Shown here: one piece after another, positions 16,681-25,261 of the stretch
Layout of the letters: each line of letters opens with the position of its first letter
How positions within the stretch are numbered: the first letter of the stretch is position 1
Assembly (NCBI GenBank): GCA_965646165.1
Contig: CBFFYP010000011.1
Location: forward strand, 1-64,000
Origin: MGBC114844 sp910585855
GTDB lineage: Bacteria; Bacillota; Clostridia; Lachnospirales; Lachnospiraceae
DNA: 64,000 bases
Reading direction: 5' to 3'
The notes under the pieces: model-generated
The model's database searches: none
The model's input: the letters and a program-made list of their open reading frames with translations, nothing else
What the model was told of the DNA's origin: nothing
Position numbers and translations under genes: made by a program

Positions 16681-17625
16681 ATGAAATATATTGAAACGTT
16701 GCGTGAAGGAGAACGAGTTTTAGATATTTATTTATGTAAAAAGAAGCAGTCTGCTATGACAAAAAACGGAAAAGCATATGACAATTTAACTTTACAGGAT
16801 AAGACCGGAGTAATTGATGCAAAGATTTGGGATCCAAATTCGCAGGGAATTGATGAATTTGAGATATTAGATTATGTAGAAGTAACCGGAGAAGTAACCA
16901 GTTTTAATGGTACATTGCAGATAAATGTAAAACGGATTCGCAGAGTGCGGGAGGGTGCTTATAATCCGGCTGACTATGTACCAACTACCAATAAGGATGT
17001 AGAACAGATGTATGCAGAATTGATGAAATATGCAGAAAAAGTTTCCAATCCATATATGAAAAAGCTGGTAGATTCTTTTTTTAAAGAGGATGCGGCTTTT
17101 ATTCATCACTTTAAAAAACACTCTGCAGCAAAAACGGTACATCATGGGTTTGTTGGAGGTTTATTGGAACATACGCTTGGAGTAACTCGGATTTGTGTGG
17201 ATTTTACAAAATATTATCCGCTTTTGCAGTATGATTTGCTGATACCGGCAGCGATGTTTCATGATATTGGGAAAATATGGGAAATTTCAAGCTTTCCAGA
17301 AAATGATTATACTGATGATGGACAGCTTTTAGGACATATCGTAATGGGATATGAGTTGATTGGAAAACGGATTCAAAAGATTGAAAATTTTCCGAAAAAA
17401 TTGGAAAGTGAATTAAAGCATTGTATTCTTGCTCACCATGGAGAATTGGAGTATGGTTCACCAAAGAAACCAGCATTGATGGAAGCAATGGCATTAAATA
17501 TTGCGGATATTGCAGATGATAGGATGGAGATGATGACGGAACTTTTGGCTGGAGAGAATGACGGATGGCTTGGGTTTAATCGGTTTGCAGATTCGAATAT
17601 TCGGCGGACTAGCCGGGAGTGGTAG
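16681..17625 (+). CDS. yhaM: 3'-5' exoribonuclease YhaM (OB-fold plus HD domain)
   Basis: 314 residues, the same length as Bacillus YhaM. The N-terminal OB-fold nucleic-acid-binding domain (YDNLTLQDKTGVIDAKIW, then VTGEVTSFNGTLQINVKRI) is followed by an HD phosphohydrolase domain with H-x-HGFVGGLLEHTLGV and AMFHDIGKIWE, metal ligands intact. It degrades RNA and single-stranded DNA from 3' ends. ATG 16681 is selected because AAGGAGAG lies 5-6 bp upstream; the frame is open from 16645. Confidence 0.9.
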   Translation: MKYIETLREGERVLDIYLCKKKQSAMTKNGKAYDNLTLQDKTGVIDAKIWDPNSQGIDEFEILDYVEVTGEVTSFNGTLQINVKRIRRVREGAYNPADYVPTTNKDVEQMYAELMKYAEKVSNPYMKKLVDSFFKEDAAFIHHFKKHSAAKTVHHGFVGGLLEHTLGVTRICVDFTKYYPLLQYDLLIPAAMFHDIGKIWEISSFPENDYTDDGQLLGHIVMGYELIGKRIQKIENFPKKLESELKHCILAHHGELEYGSPKKPALMEAMALNIADIADDRMEMMTELLAGENDGWLGFNRFADSNIRRTSREW

Positions 17626-17651
17626 AGGGGGACGCTAAAAATCGGAAGGAG

Positions 17652-17820
17652 GGACGCCGAAAGCCGAAGGGAGCTCTATTCCGGGCTCGCTTGCGCTTAG
17701 CATTTCCTATTTTTATAGCGGACACATAAGACGCTAAAATACAGCAACACAACGTCTAAGTGCCAACGGGAAATGATGACCCTGCATAGAGCTCCCTTCG
17801 GCTTTCGGCTACGTATTCCC
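17652..17820 (+). repeat. Family A palindromic element, copy A4, with a stray 5' end
   Basis: GGACGCCG to CGGCTACGTATTCC; outer arms GAAAGCCGAAGGGAGCTC and GAGCTCCCTTCGGCTTTC. The A-to-G change in one arm relative to A2 is matched by T-to-C in the other. A second truncated left end (GGACGCTAAAAATCGGAAGG) sits directly in front at 17630, as if one element had landed at or replaced another. It begins 26 bp after the yhaM stop. The stretch 17821-17985 shows no gene. Confidence 0.9.
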
Positions 17821-17985
17821 GTTAGAAAGTATAAAAACGAATTGCAGAGATTTACGATAAAGTAATCGGTTTATTGAGTAGATAATAGTAAAAAAGTGGT
17901 GAAATTTTAAATTCAGCTTGCCCTCTTATGAAAAAATGATTATGTAGGTGGGGGAATGGTGAGAGAAAAGGAGACGTGTTAAGGA

Positions 17986-19356
17986 ATGGAATATAGGAAA
18001 AATGAAGTTTATGTTCTTACGATTACAGATGTGGATATGGATGGAAATGGAGTGGGAAAGCTGGAGGGCTTTCCTATCTTTGTAAAGGATACTGTGATTG
18101 GGGATAGAGCAGAAGTGAAGTTGGTAAAGGTAAAAAAGAATTATGGTTATGGGCGGCTGGTAAGGCTGCTGCAGCCATCGGAGAAACGGGTAGAGCCGCA
18201 GTGTAGGGTAGCGAGGCAGTGCGGGGGATGTCAGCTTCAGTTTTATTCTTATCAGGAACAGTTAAAGTTTAAAGAAAATAAGGTAAAAAATAATTTGGAT
18301 CGAATTGGAAAGGCGGAGGGATATTTGCTGCATCCAATTATCGGGATGGAAGAACCGTTTCGCTATCGAAATAAAGCACAGTTTCCGATTGGAAGAGATA
18401 AGCAGGGGCAGCCGATTGCTGGATTTTATGCTGGAAGAACTCATTCGATTATTGAGCAGGAGGATTGTGTGATTGGCAGGAAAGAGAATAAAGAGATTCT
18501 TCGGGTGATATTGGATTTTATGAAGGAATATCGTATTTTGCCTTATCGGGAAGAAAATCATAGTGGATTGGTTCGGCATATATTGATTCGGCAGGGGTAT
18601 CATACAAAGGAGATTATGGTATGTGTGATTATCAATGGAAAAAGTTTACCTTATGCACAGGAGTTAGCGGAGCGGCTGCGGAAATTGAAAAATATGACTA
18701 GCATTATGGTAAATTGTAATCAGGAAAAAACTAATGTAATTCTTGGAAAGAAATTGACTTTGATTTGGGGAAAAGAGTTTATTACGGATTTTATCGGGGA
18801 TATCTGTTTTCAGATTTCACCCCTTTCTTTTTTTCAGGTTAATCCGGTTCAAACGGAACGTCTTTATAAAAAAGTATTGGAATATGCAGATTTGAATGGA
18901 GAGGAAATTGTTTGGGATTTATACTGTGGGATTGGAACAATTTCTCTTTTTTTGGCGAGAAAGGCAAAAAAAGTCTATGGGGTGGAGATTGTGGAGCAGG
19001 CTGTTCAAAACGCAAGAGAAAATGCCAAACGAAATGGGATTGAAAATGTAGAGTTTTTTACGGGAAAAGCAGAGGAAGTTTTTCCTGTTTGGTATGGAGA
19101 ACATAAAGAGGCTGCGGATGTAGTTGTGCTAGATCCTCCCAGAAAGGGGTGTGAAAAGGAATTGCTGCAGACGATTGCAGAGATGAAACCAAAGCGGATT
19201 GTCTATGTGTCTTGCGACTCGGCTACTTTGGCAAGAGATGTAAAAATTTTAGGGGAAATGGGGTATCGGCTTTTGGAAGTTACACCAGTGGATATGTTTC
19301 CTCAGACGGTTTCTGTAGAAACGGTGTGTTTGTTGTCCAAACTCCATGTAGACTAA
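17986..19356 (+). CDS. rlmD: 23S rRNA (uracil-5-)-methyltransferase, RlmD/RlmCD type
   Basis: 456 residues. An N-terminal TRAM domain (VLTITDVDMDGNGVGKLEGF) binds RNA. A [4Fe-4S] cluster is predicted from the Cys cluster C-x5-CGGC with a fourth Cys in EQEDCVIG. The SAM-binding core has VWDLYCGIGTISLFLA, and the catalytic Cys lies in VYVSCDSATLARD after the motif VVLDPPRKGC. It makes 5-methyluridine in 23S rRNA. The gene ends at a TAA at 19354, but the next ~40 codons in the same frame are a degraded version of a C-terminal extension common in related bacteria (see next entry). Confidence 0.92.
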   Translation: MEYRKNEVYVLTITDVDMDGNGVGKLEGFPIFVKDTVIGDRAEVKLVKVKKNYGYGRLVRLLQPSEKRVEPQCRVARQCGGCQLQFYSYQEQLKFKENKVKNNLDRIGKAEGYLLHPIIGMEEPFRYRNKAQFPIGRDKQGQPIAGFYAGRTHSIIEQEDCVIGRKENKEILRVILDFMKEYRILPYREENHSGLVRHILIRQGYHTKEIMVCVIINGKSLPYAQELAERLRKLKNMTSIMVNCNQEKTNVILGKKLTLIWGKEFITDFIGDICFQISPLSFFQVNPVQTERLYKKVLEYADLNGEEIVWDLYCGIGTISLFLARKAKKVYGVEIVEQAVQNARENAKRNGIENVEFFTGKAEEVFPVWYGEHKEAADVVVLDPPRKGCEKELLQTIAEMKPKRIVYVSCDSATLARDVKILGEMGYRLLEVTPVDMFPQTVSVETVCLLSKLHVD

Positions 19357-19479
19357 CATATCAAGGTTGAACTTCAGATGGACAAGATTGGTTTGACGGC
19401 TACGGAGAGTAAGGCAACTTAAGAGGAAATCAAGGATTATGTGTTGGAGCGTACTGGATTGAAAGTCAGCAAAGTATAA
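19357..19479 (+). pseudogene. Eroded C-terminal extension of rlmD
   Basis: Directly in frame after the rlmD stop, codons read HIKVELQMDKIGLTATESKA, then a TAA at 19420-19422, then EEIKDYVLERTGLKVSKV and another TAA. From memory, RlmD proteins of related Clostridia carry a C-terminal tail of the type LTxAESKATYxEIKxYVLExxGLKVSxLYIAQVKRK. The local gene has acquired stops and then loses similarity about where the restriction-modification island starts, so island insertion probably truncated it. Confidence 0.5.
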
Positions 19480-19503
19480 TATCAGATGGAGATTAGATAG
19501 ACT

Positions 19504-19573
19504 ATGAAATCGGAATGAAATATCATGAAATACTATGAAATCGGTTGAAAATATATTGGTTTCGTGGTATACT
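19504..19573 (+). promoter_or_regulatory. Phased ATGAAAT array and promoter of the restriction-modification operon
   Basis: ATGAAAT occurs at 19504, 19515, 19525 and 19535, spaced 11, 10 and 10 bp, so all copies face one side of the helix. Immediately after lies a promoter: TTGAAA at 19545-19550, a 17-bp spacer, and TATACT at 19568-19573. The first gene downstream encodes a small helix-turn-helix protein, the natural candidate to bind the array and set operon expression. Confidence 0.55.
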
Positions 19574-19611
19574 TAATCTTATTAATTTGTGTATATGAAA
19601 TGAGGTGGATA

Positions 19612-19806
19612 ATGAACGATAGAATGGAAGATAAATGGATAGGGCTTGAAGAAGCTGCAGAATATATGGATGTTACAAAGGATACTGTTAGAAATTGGAT
19701 AAAAAAGACAGATATTCCTGCACATAAGATTGGCAAGCTTTGGAAGTTTAAGAAATCAGAAATAGATGAATGGATAAAGAGCGGAAAGAGTGCACTGTCA
19801 AGTTGA
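19612..19806 (+). CDS. Small excisionase/MerR-like helix-turn-helix protein
   Basis: 64 residues, mostly one HTH-17 domain: WIGLEEAAEYMDVTKDTVRNWIKKTDIPAHKIGKLWKFKKSEIDEWI. ATG 19612 follows GAGGTGG. Such proteins act as excisionases or as repressors/activators of adjacent genes. Being first in an operon with two methyltransferases and a nuclease, it probably acts as the controller that delays nuclease expression until DNA is methylated. That role is inference. Confidence 0.7.
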   Translation: MNDRMEDKWIGLEEAAEYMDVTKDTVRNWIKKTDIPAHKIGKLWKFKKSEIDEWIKSGKSALSS

Positions 19807-19855
19807 TCTTTTATAGATAAGATTTTTCCATTTATGTATATATAGGAGGTTCACA

Positions 19856-20971
19856 ATGGAGCAGTTATCATTAGCAGGATTAGGATTTAAAATAGTCGCT
19901 GATGAAGATAAGAAGAATAAGGGAAAAGTCGGTGATTCAGAAGAACGAATCAGTGGCTCAAAGGCAATGCAGATACTGGAATTATCCAGACATTCTTTTG
20001 ATAAAGTGGTTAAGGCTGGAAGTCTTACTCAGTATATTGATGGCAAGAAAAAATATTATCTTTTGTCTGAATTGAAAGCCTTTATGACAACAGATGAATA
20101 TAAAGAGTTATCTGAAGGGACTGTAGATAAGAGAAATTCTTTAAATGATTTGACAGGAAAGGATTGGCTGCCAGAAACGAAAAGTTTTTTCTATCAGAAA
20201 GGACTTGGAGCGGATAGTCCAGATGCTCAAATAGAAAAATTACATCCAGCTCCATATTCATTTCAAGATATAGGGCATTTGGTGAGATTTTTTACGAAAA
20301 AAGGAATGCGAGTATTGGATCCTTTTGGAGGTGTAGGGTCAACAGCAAAAGCCTGTGAAATTGATGGAAGGATATGTACAAGTATAGAATTGTCACCCAA
20401 GTGGCATCAGTTGTCCATTGAAAGATTAGAAAAGGAAGTTGGTGAGGGAACAAGCAAAAACCATACCTTTATTAATGGAGATTCATGTGAAGAGTTATTA
20501 AAACTGGAAAATAAATCTGTAGACTTTGTAGTAACAAGTCCGCCTTATTGGGGAATACTGAACAAACTTGATCAAAAGGTGATAAAAAACCGTGTAAATA
20601 ACAATCTTGAAACAAAATACTCTGAGGATAAAAAAGATCTCGGTAATATTGCGGACTATGAAGAGTTCCTTGATTTACTTATAAACAAGGTATTTCTTGA
20701 ATGTGCCAGGGTTCTTAGAATGGGGAAATACATGGCTCTTGTGGTTTCTGACTTTAGAGATAAATCGGATTTTATAAGTTTTCATGCCGATTTGATTTCA
20801 AGAATGAATAAACATGATATTGTTGGTGGGGGATGTCTGAATTTACAGGGGATTAAGATATTGTTGCAAAATCATAAAAGTTTGTTGCCATATGGATATC
20901 CATTTGCATATGTAGAAAATATTCACCATCAGTATATTTTGATTTTTAAGAAAGAGGTCAAACGCAAATGA
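19856..20971 (+). CDS. DNA methyltransferase with N-terminal HTH (SPPY type)
   Basis: 371 residues. An N-terminal helix-turn-helix segment (GSKAMQILELSRHSFDKVVKAG) precedes the catalytic part. SAM motif I DPFGGVGST is at ~155 and the catalytic motif IV TSPPYWG at ~227, with HPAPYS ahead of motif I. The S/TSPPY form is typical of N4-cytosine and some N6-adenine amino-methyltransferases. It begins with AGGAGG about 8 bp upstream and overlaps the second methyltransferase by 4 bp (ATGA). Two methyltransferases together suggest an asymmetric recognition site in which each strand needs its own enzyme. Confidence 0.85.
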   Translation: MEQLSLAGLGFKIVADEDKKNKGKVGDSEERISGSKAMQILELSRHSFDKVVKAGSLTQYIDGKKKYYLLSELKAFMTTDEYKELSEGTVDKRNSLNDLTGKDWLPETKSFFYQKGLGADSPDAQIEKLHPAPYSFQDIGHLVRFFTKKGMRVLDPFGGVGSTAKACEIDGRICTSIELSPKWHQLSIERLEKEVGEGTSKNHTFINGDSCEELLKLENKSVDFVVTSPPYWGILNKLDQKVIKNRVNNNLETKYSEDKKDLGNIADYEEFLDLLINKVFLECARVLRMGKYMALVVSDFRDKSDFISFHADLISRMNKHDIVGGGCLNLQGIKILLQNHKSLLPYGYPFAYVENIHHQYILIFKKEVKRK

Positions 20972-21789
20972 ATATATATGAAGGCATTATTTGTGGTAAT
21001 TCAGATACCTTGATAGATGAGATGATAGCAGCTGGAGAAAAATATGATCTCATTTTGACTGATCCCCCGTACAATATCAATAAAGATTTTGGCAACGATT
21101 CTGATAAACTGACCGTTGAAGAATTTATTGAGGTAACGAATAGGCGTATAGAAAAACTTAAAAAAGTGCTGACACCGTATGGAAGTATTATCTGGTTTGG
21201 AATCCATGATTATATTGGATATATTCAAATTGCAATGTATAATGCGGGGTTACATTATCGAAGAATAAATATTTGGCATTACGAAAATGGTTTTTCACGA
21301 TCGACTAAAGAGCCGGCAACGCATTATGAACCATTTATTTGGTTTTCGATGAATCCGAAAAAATGGACATATAATTGTGATGAGGTTAGAGTTCCGTATA
21401 AAAGCACAAAACGCTTAAAATCACCGGTGAAATATAAGAGATCGGACGGAACAGAAAAAATTTGGAAACCAAATCCCAAAGGTTCTATGCGTGGAGATAT
21501 ATGGGATTTTCCAACATTAGCGGGAAAACATTTTGAAAAAGAAAAAACATCTCATCCGACTCAGAAACCAGAGTCATTGATTACGGAAATAATAAAAGCG
21601 TTTTGTCCTATGGAAAACGGTATATATAATGGCAGAATCCTGGATCCATTTCATGGTTCGGGAACTTTGGGTGTATGTTGTGAGAAACTAAATCGACAGG
21701 GACATGATATTTCGTGGACTGGTGTTGAGATTGAAGAAAAATGGTGCAACATAGCTAAAGATAGATTGGATAATATTGAGGAGGCTTGA
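20968..21789 (+). CDS. DNA adenine-type methyltransferase (DPPY, beta class order)
   Basis: 273 residues. Catalytic motif IV LILTDPPYNINKDFG is at ~29 and SAM motif I ILDPFHGSGTLGVCCEKL at ~225, preceded by SHPTQKP. The IV-then-I order is beta class; DPPY favours N6-adenine. It is translationally coupled to the first methyltransferase (4-bp overlap) and is followed, one base after its stop, by the presumed nuclease. Confidence 0.87.
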   Translation: MNIYEGIICGNSDTLIDEMIAAGEKYDLILTDPPYNINKDFGNDSDKLTVEEFIEVTNRRIEKLKKVLTPYGSIIWFGIHDYIGYIQIAMYNAGLHYRRINIWHYENGFSRSTKEPATHYEPFIWFSMNPKKWTYNCDEVRVPYKSTKRLKSPVKYKRSDGTEKIWKPNPKGSMRGDIWDFPTLAGKHFEKEKTSHPTQKPESLITEIIKAFCPMENGIYNGRILDPFHGSGTLGVCCEKLNRQGHDISWTGVEIEEKWCNIAKDRLDNIEEA

Positions 21790-21790
21790 A

Positions 21791-23524
21791 ATGATTAGAT
21801 TCAGAAACCCTTCCAGTAGTCTGGAAACTATGCTGGCAAGTTTTGAGCAATTGTACAATGAATTGCACGACAAGGATTATTTCGATAATGATGATATAGC
21901 AGTAGTATTAGTAAAGGCAAATTTAATGGCATCATCAGGTTTCACTGGTGATGCTGCACTTTCGTTAGGGGCAAATAAAGACAGAAGCAGAGATAAGACC
22001 TATAATAACGCCAAGATGTTTGCGGAAATATACAGGTTGCTTGGCTTGATATCTGTTGTGAATGATGTATCTTCAAATTACCGTTTTACATATATTGGTG
22101 AACATATGGTAGTACCTGGGGCAGATAAAAAAGCTATAGTTGAGCAGTGTATTTTGGGAATGAATAATCCGAATAGAATTATGGATGTTTCGTATGATGA
22201 ATCGGTTCGGTTCTTTTCATGTGTTCTTCTGACAATGAGTGAGTTGGACGGAATGATATGCAGAGATGAAATGATATTGGGACCGATGAGTGTAAATGAT
22301 AATTCGCCCGAAGAATTTGATAAGATGATTTGGTATATCAAATCTGTTCGTGGCAATCATAAAAAGCTGCAGAAGGATCTGGAGAACTTTGCTAAAGCTC
22401 TACAAAGTAATAAGAAGGATGGTATGACTGTGACGTCTGCTCAAAATTGTACAAGATTTCCTATTTCTGTGCTTAAATATTGTGGTTGGGTAGATAGTAT
22501 AAATACAGATGTTTATGGAAGAAGTGTGAGGTTTATGAAATTAACCAAGCATGGATATGAAACGGTTGAACACTTGAAGATGATGCGGGATATAAGATTG
22601 TCTGATTATGAAAGCAGCTCTAATCGGCAGCGACAGGCGCTTATTAGGCTCGGTATATATATGATGCTGGCTAGAGCCAAGTTTAATCTGGAACCGGTTA
22701 AGGAAGAGATAAAGAAAGATAAGAAAGAAGTTCAAGAGATTTTGGACGGGAAGGAAATCCTGTTTTCTCCGTACCAGACGTTAGAGTTCTCTGTTGTGAA
22801 TAATGCAATGAACATTGTTTTTGAAAAGAGTAGTGCGGAGGACAGACAAAAAAGATTATCACGTGTTTCTGGTTTCTATACAAAGGCTTTAGGCAGTAAG
22901 ATGCAGAATATGGCTATTGATAAAGTGGTTAACGTAAAAAAAGAGTTGACTACGAATGATGTTTTATCTTTTTCCGAACATGTACGTGAGCTTTACAAAA
23001 AGGAAAAAAATATTCACGAACTGACTGATATAATTGTAGAAGAGCATATCAAAGACAAAAAGACCGAATTTTATCCGCTGGTAGAAACTTTGTTCAGGAT
23101 AATTGGTGTTGATTGTCATAAATCTAGAGATGGAGTAAACGGCGAGAGGTGGGATGCTATGATAAGAAATCCCCAAAGAAGTATTCCTATAGAAATAAAA
23201 TCACCTACTGAGGAAATGCATATTTCAATTAAGGCCATCAGGCAGGCTCTTGAAAACAAGATTATCCTTTTATCAAGGAAAACATATGTTACAGACGAAA
23301 AATGTGCAACATATGTGGTTGGTTATTATTTGCCAAATAATCGTGCAGAGGTTTCTGATCTGATTAGTAATATTAAGGATACGTATGGATATAGCATAGC
23401 TGTCTTTGATATAGGCTCTTTAATAAATGTTGCAACAAGTATTATTCTTTTTGAAAAAGGAATTGATACTGAAAAACTTTATGGATTGGAGGGAATTGTA
23501 AATGTTGAGGACATTAAACGCTAA
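21791..23524 (+). CDS. Putative type II restriction endonuclease (PD-(D/E)xK)
   Basis: 577 residues. The N-terminal part resembles winged-helix modules (IYRLLGLISVVNDVSSNYRFTYIGE). The C-terminal ~130 residues contain a candidate nuclease site: RDGVNGERWDAMIRN, then IPIEIKSPTEE, that is D-x(~14)-E-x-K. AGGAGG sits inside the end of the upstream methyltransferase gene and the ATG follows its stop by one base. A nuclease of this size with two methyltransferases fits a type IIS-like system, but the recognition sequence is unknown and I did not identify a named family with certainty. Confidence is high for the role from context, moderate for the site. Confidence 0.7.
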   Translation: MIRFRNPSSSLETMLASFEQLYNELHDKDYFDNDDIAVVLVKANLMASSGFTGDAALSLGANKDRSRDKTYNNAKMFAEIYRLLGLISVVNDVSSNYRFTYIGEHMVVPGADKKAIVEQCILGMNNPNRIMDVSYDESVRFFSCVLLTMSELDGMICRDEMILGPMSVNDNSPEEFDKMIWYIKSVRGNHKKLQKDLENFAKALQSNKKDGMTVTSAQNCTRFPISVLKYCGWVDSINTDVYGRSVRFMKLTKHGYETVEHLKMMRDIRLSDYESSSNRQRQALIRLGIYMMLARAKFNLEPVKEEIKKDKKEVQEILDGKEILFSPYQTLEFSVVNNAMNIVFEKSSAEDRQKRLSRVSGFYTKALGSKMQNMAIDKVVNVKKELTTNDVLSFSEHVRELYKKEKNIHELTDIIVEEHIKDKKTEFYPLVETLFRIIGVDCHKSRDGVNGERWDAMIRNPQRSIPIEIKSPTEEMHISIKAIRQALENKIILLSRKTYVTDEKCATYVVGYYLPNNRAEVSDLISNIKDTYGYSIAVFDIGSLINVATSIILFEKGIDTEKLYGLEGIVNVEDIKR

Positions 23525-24542
23525 TTATATTCAAACAGAGATTTCGATTTTTAAGGATGGAAAGATTTGTTCTCTTACTTTTAATCCAGAAAAGGAAACA
23601 GATATCTTATTTCAAAATGGAAAGAGAATAAAAGCAGGATGTATAAACTGTATCAATCCCAAGTGTATGAGTTTAAGTGATGGAGATATTGAATGTGTTG
23701 AGTTTCCAGATATAGCGCACGATATGAGCAAATACTTGTGCCCAGTTAATGCTATAAAGAGTGGTTCAAAACAGGTGGTGATTGATGAAAAAAAGTGTAT
23801 CGGATGTGGTCTCTGTGTTGCGAGCTGCCCTGTTGGAGCAATTTACTTAAAGGATGGAAAAGCTAGAGTTTCACATGCAGATAAAAAGGAATTGGATACA
23901 TTCTCTGTTGATGTGATGGGTATTCAGAAACAAAAAAGGTTTCTGGAAGAAAATGATATTGCAGACAAGGCAGGAATAATCCAGAAGGAGTCTGATCGCA
24001 TTATAGGCAGTATCTGTGATGAAATAAAACAGATGTCACAAGAAGAGCAGAACATTTTTGCTAGAAATTTGCTTATAAAACTTGGGAATCATGCGACTTT
24101 AGCCAGACAGGGTAATGTCTATATGAGGTTGGATGGTTTCTATAGTAATAAAAAACAATTTGGAGTTGTTGAAATAGAAACAGGGACTGATATGCTGGAT
24201 GTTTCCCGGGCGATACTTGACGATATTGCTGTCGTGAATGTCAGGTATGCCGTAGATAAAAACAAGAATCATCCGATTGCCATTGTACTTGGCCTTCCAA
24301 ATAAAAGAACAGATTATTGGCAGGTGCTAAAGGATATAAGAGATATTGTTGAAATACCAATAGGAACAATTACGTTTGGAGCGTTACTGATTCTTTTGTG
24401 GAATAACAAGGAAGTGTATGACTTTGAGCATTTTTATATAGATGTTGATAATTCATCTATAAGGTCTGTAGTTGTATCGCTGGTAGGTAGATCGATAAAT
24501 ATAGGGGATGGATTTTATGGCGTACTTGAAAATAGCAAGTAG
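23502..24542 (+). CDS. 2[4Fe-4S] ferredoxin-like protein fused to an unknown domain, in a restriction-modification operon
   Basis: 346 residues. Residues ~45-125 hold two cluster motifs: CINCINPKC with a distant LCPVNAI, and the classical CIGCGLCVASCPVGAI. The C-terminal ~200 residues are not recognised. They contain YMRLDGFYSNKKQFGVVEIE, a D-x(~12)-E-x-E pattern with hydrophobic strands that resembles a nuclease core where the usual Lys is Glu. The gene overlaps the endonuclease gene by 23 bp, with its own GGAGG inside that gene, so the two products are probably made together. Fe-S clusters are structural in Cas4, AddB and Dna2-type nucleases; a similar role, or redox control of restriction, is inference. 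Confidence 0.7.
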   Translation: MLRTLNANYIQTEISIFKDGKICSLTFNPEKETDILFQNGKRIKAGCINCINPKCMSLSDGDIECVEFPDIAHDMSKYLCPVNAIKSGSKQVVIDEKKCIGCGLCVASCPVGAIYLKDGKARVSHADKKELDTFSVDVMGIQKQKRFLEENDIADKAGIIQKESDRIIGSICDEIKQMSQEEQNIFARNLLIKLGNHATLARQGNVYMRLDGFYSNKKQFGVVEIETGTDMLDVSRAILDDIAVVNVRYAVDKNKNHPIAIVLGLPNKRTDYWQVLKDIRDIVEIPIGTITFGALLILLWNNKEVYDFEHFYIDVDNSSIRSVVVSLVGRSINIGDGFYGVLENSK

Positions 24543-24624
24543 ACAATAGTTTAAGACAAATATAGTTTTCTCACGTACTTGAATAAACGCTCACGGTTCG
24601 CTACTGACAAAATCGTGAGTATTT

Positions 24625-24813
24625 TCAATTTTGATGATAAAAATATATTTTCAACGAAAATCTGTTGTTCAGTTCCAAATCAAATATTTTTTCGTACTTT
24701 TTAAAAATTTCGTCATAATAGGATTTATGGAGATCAAGTTGGGTAATACCTTCAATGGTAATGGTTCTAAGGAGTAAGGGTATGCTCTCCGTAATGAATA
24801 TATATGTATCATA
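24625..24813 (-). pseudogene. Possible protein-coding relic on the minus strand
   Basis: An open stretch of 62 codons between TGA stops, without an ATG, has protein-like composition, including ITIEGITQLDLHKSYYDEIF and KKYEKIFDLELNNRFSLKIY. It may be the C-terminal remnant of a gene cut when the restriction-modification island inserted. The family is not recognised. The rest of 24543-25180 shows no gene; CTCACG and CGTGAG at 24588-24618 can form a short hairpin after the operon. Confidence 0.3.
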
Positions 24814-25183
24814 TCACAGGGTTATCGATTATTTTCGGGATATTAAGGTGTTAAACTTCAGTGGATTCCTATTACGTTAGACAGTTGAAGAGTGGATAAG
24901 AGATTTGAGTGTGTAGAAGAAAATAAAAAAAGTATTTGAAAAATAAAATTTTTTGTGCTATACTAGAAACAGAACAAAAGTTCGATTATGGAGAGGAAAG
25001 AATGTGATTTTTATTAATTGTGTCAAAAATACCTGCGATTTTAGTTGTGAAAGGTTCAAAAAATTTCACAAATAAGTGGTAAGATTGTATCGAAAAAAGG
25101 AAGTTTTTGATAGAAAAGGAATGTTTTTGAAAGATAGAATTAGTCTTTTATTGAACTATTTTTTATATTTTATAAAAAAATAG

Positions 25184-25211
25184 TTGACATTTTAGAAAAA
25201 AGTGGTATTAT
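25184..25211 (+). promoter_or_regulatory. Sigma-A-type promoter of the lipoprotein gene
   Basis: TTGACA at 25184-25189 and TATTAT at 25206-25211, separated by 16 bp, 51 bp upstream of the lipoprotein start codon. Confidence 0.6.
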
Positions 25212-25261
25212 TATACAGGGTAAGGCTTAAAAATGTAAAAGGAAAGAGGGAAAAAAGTATT

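Noticed and set aside
23502..24542. Fe-S protein as an electron-transfer ferredoxin of a metabolic operon
   Set aside because: It overlaps the nuclease gene by 23 bp, has a large non-ferredoxin domain, and no oxidoreductase partner is nearby, so a role in the restriction operon fits better.
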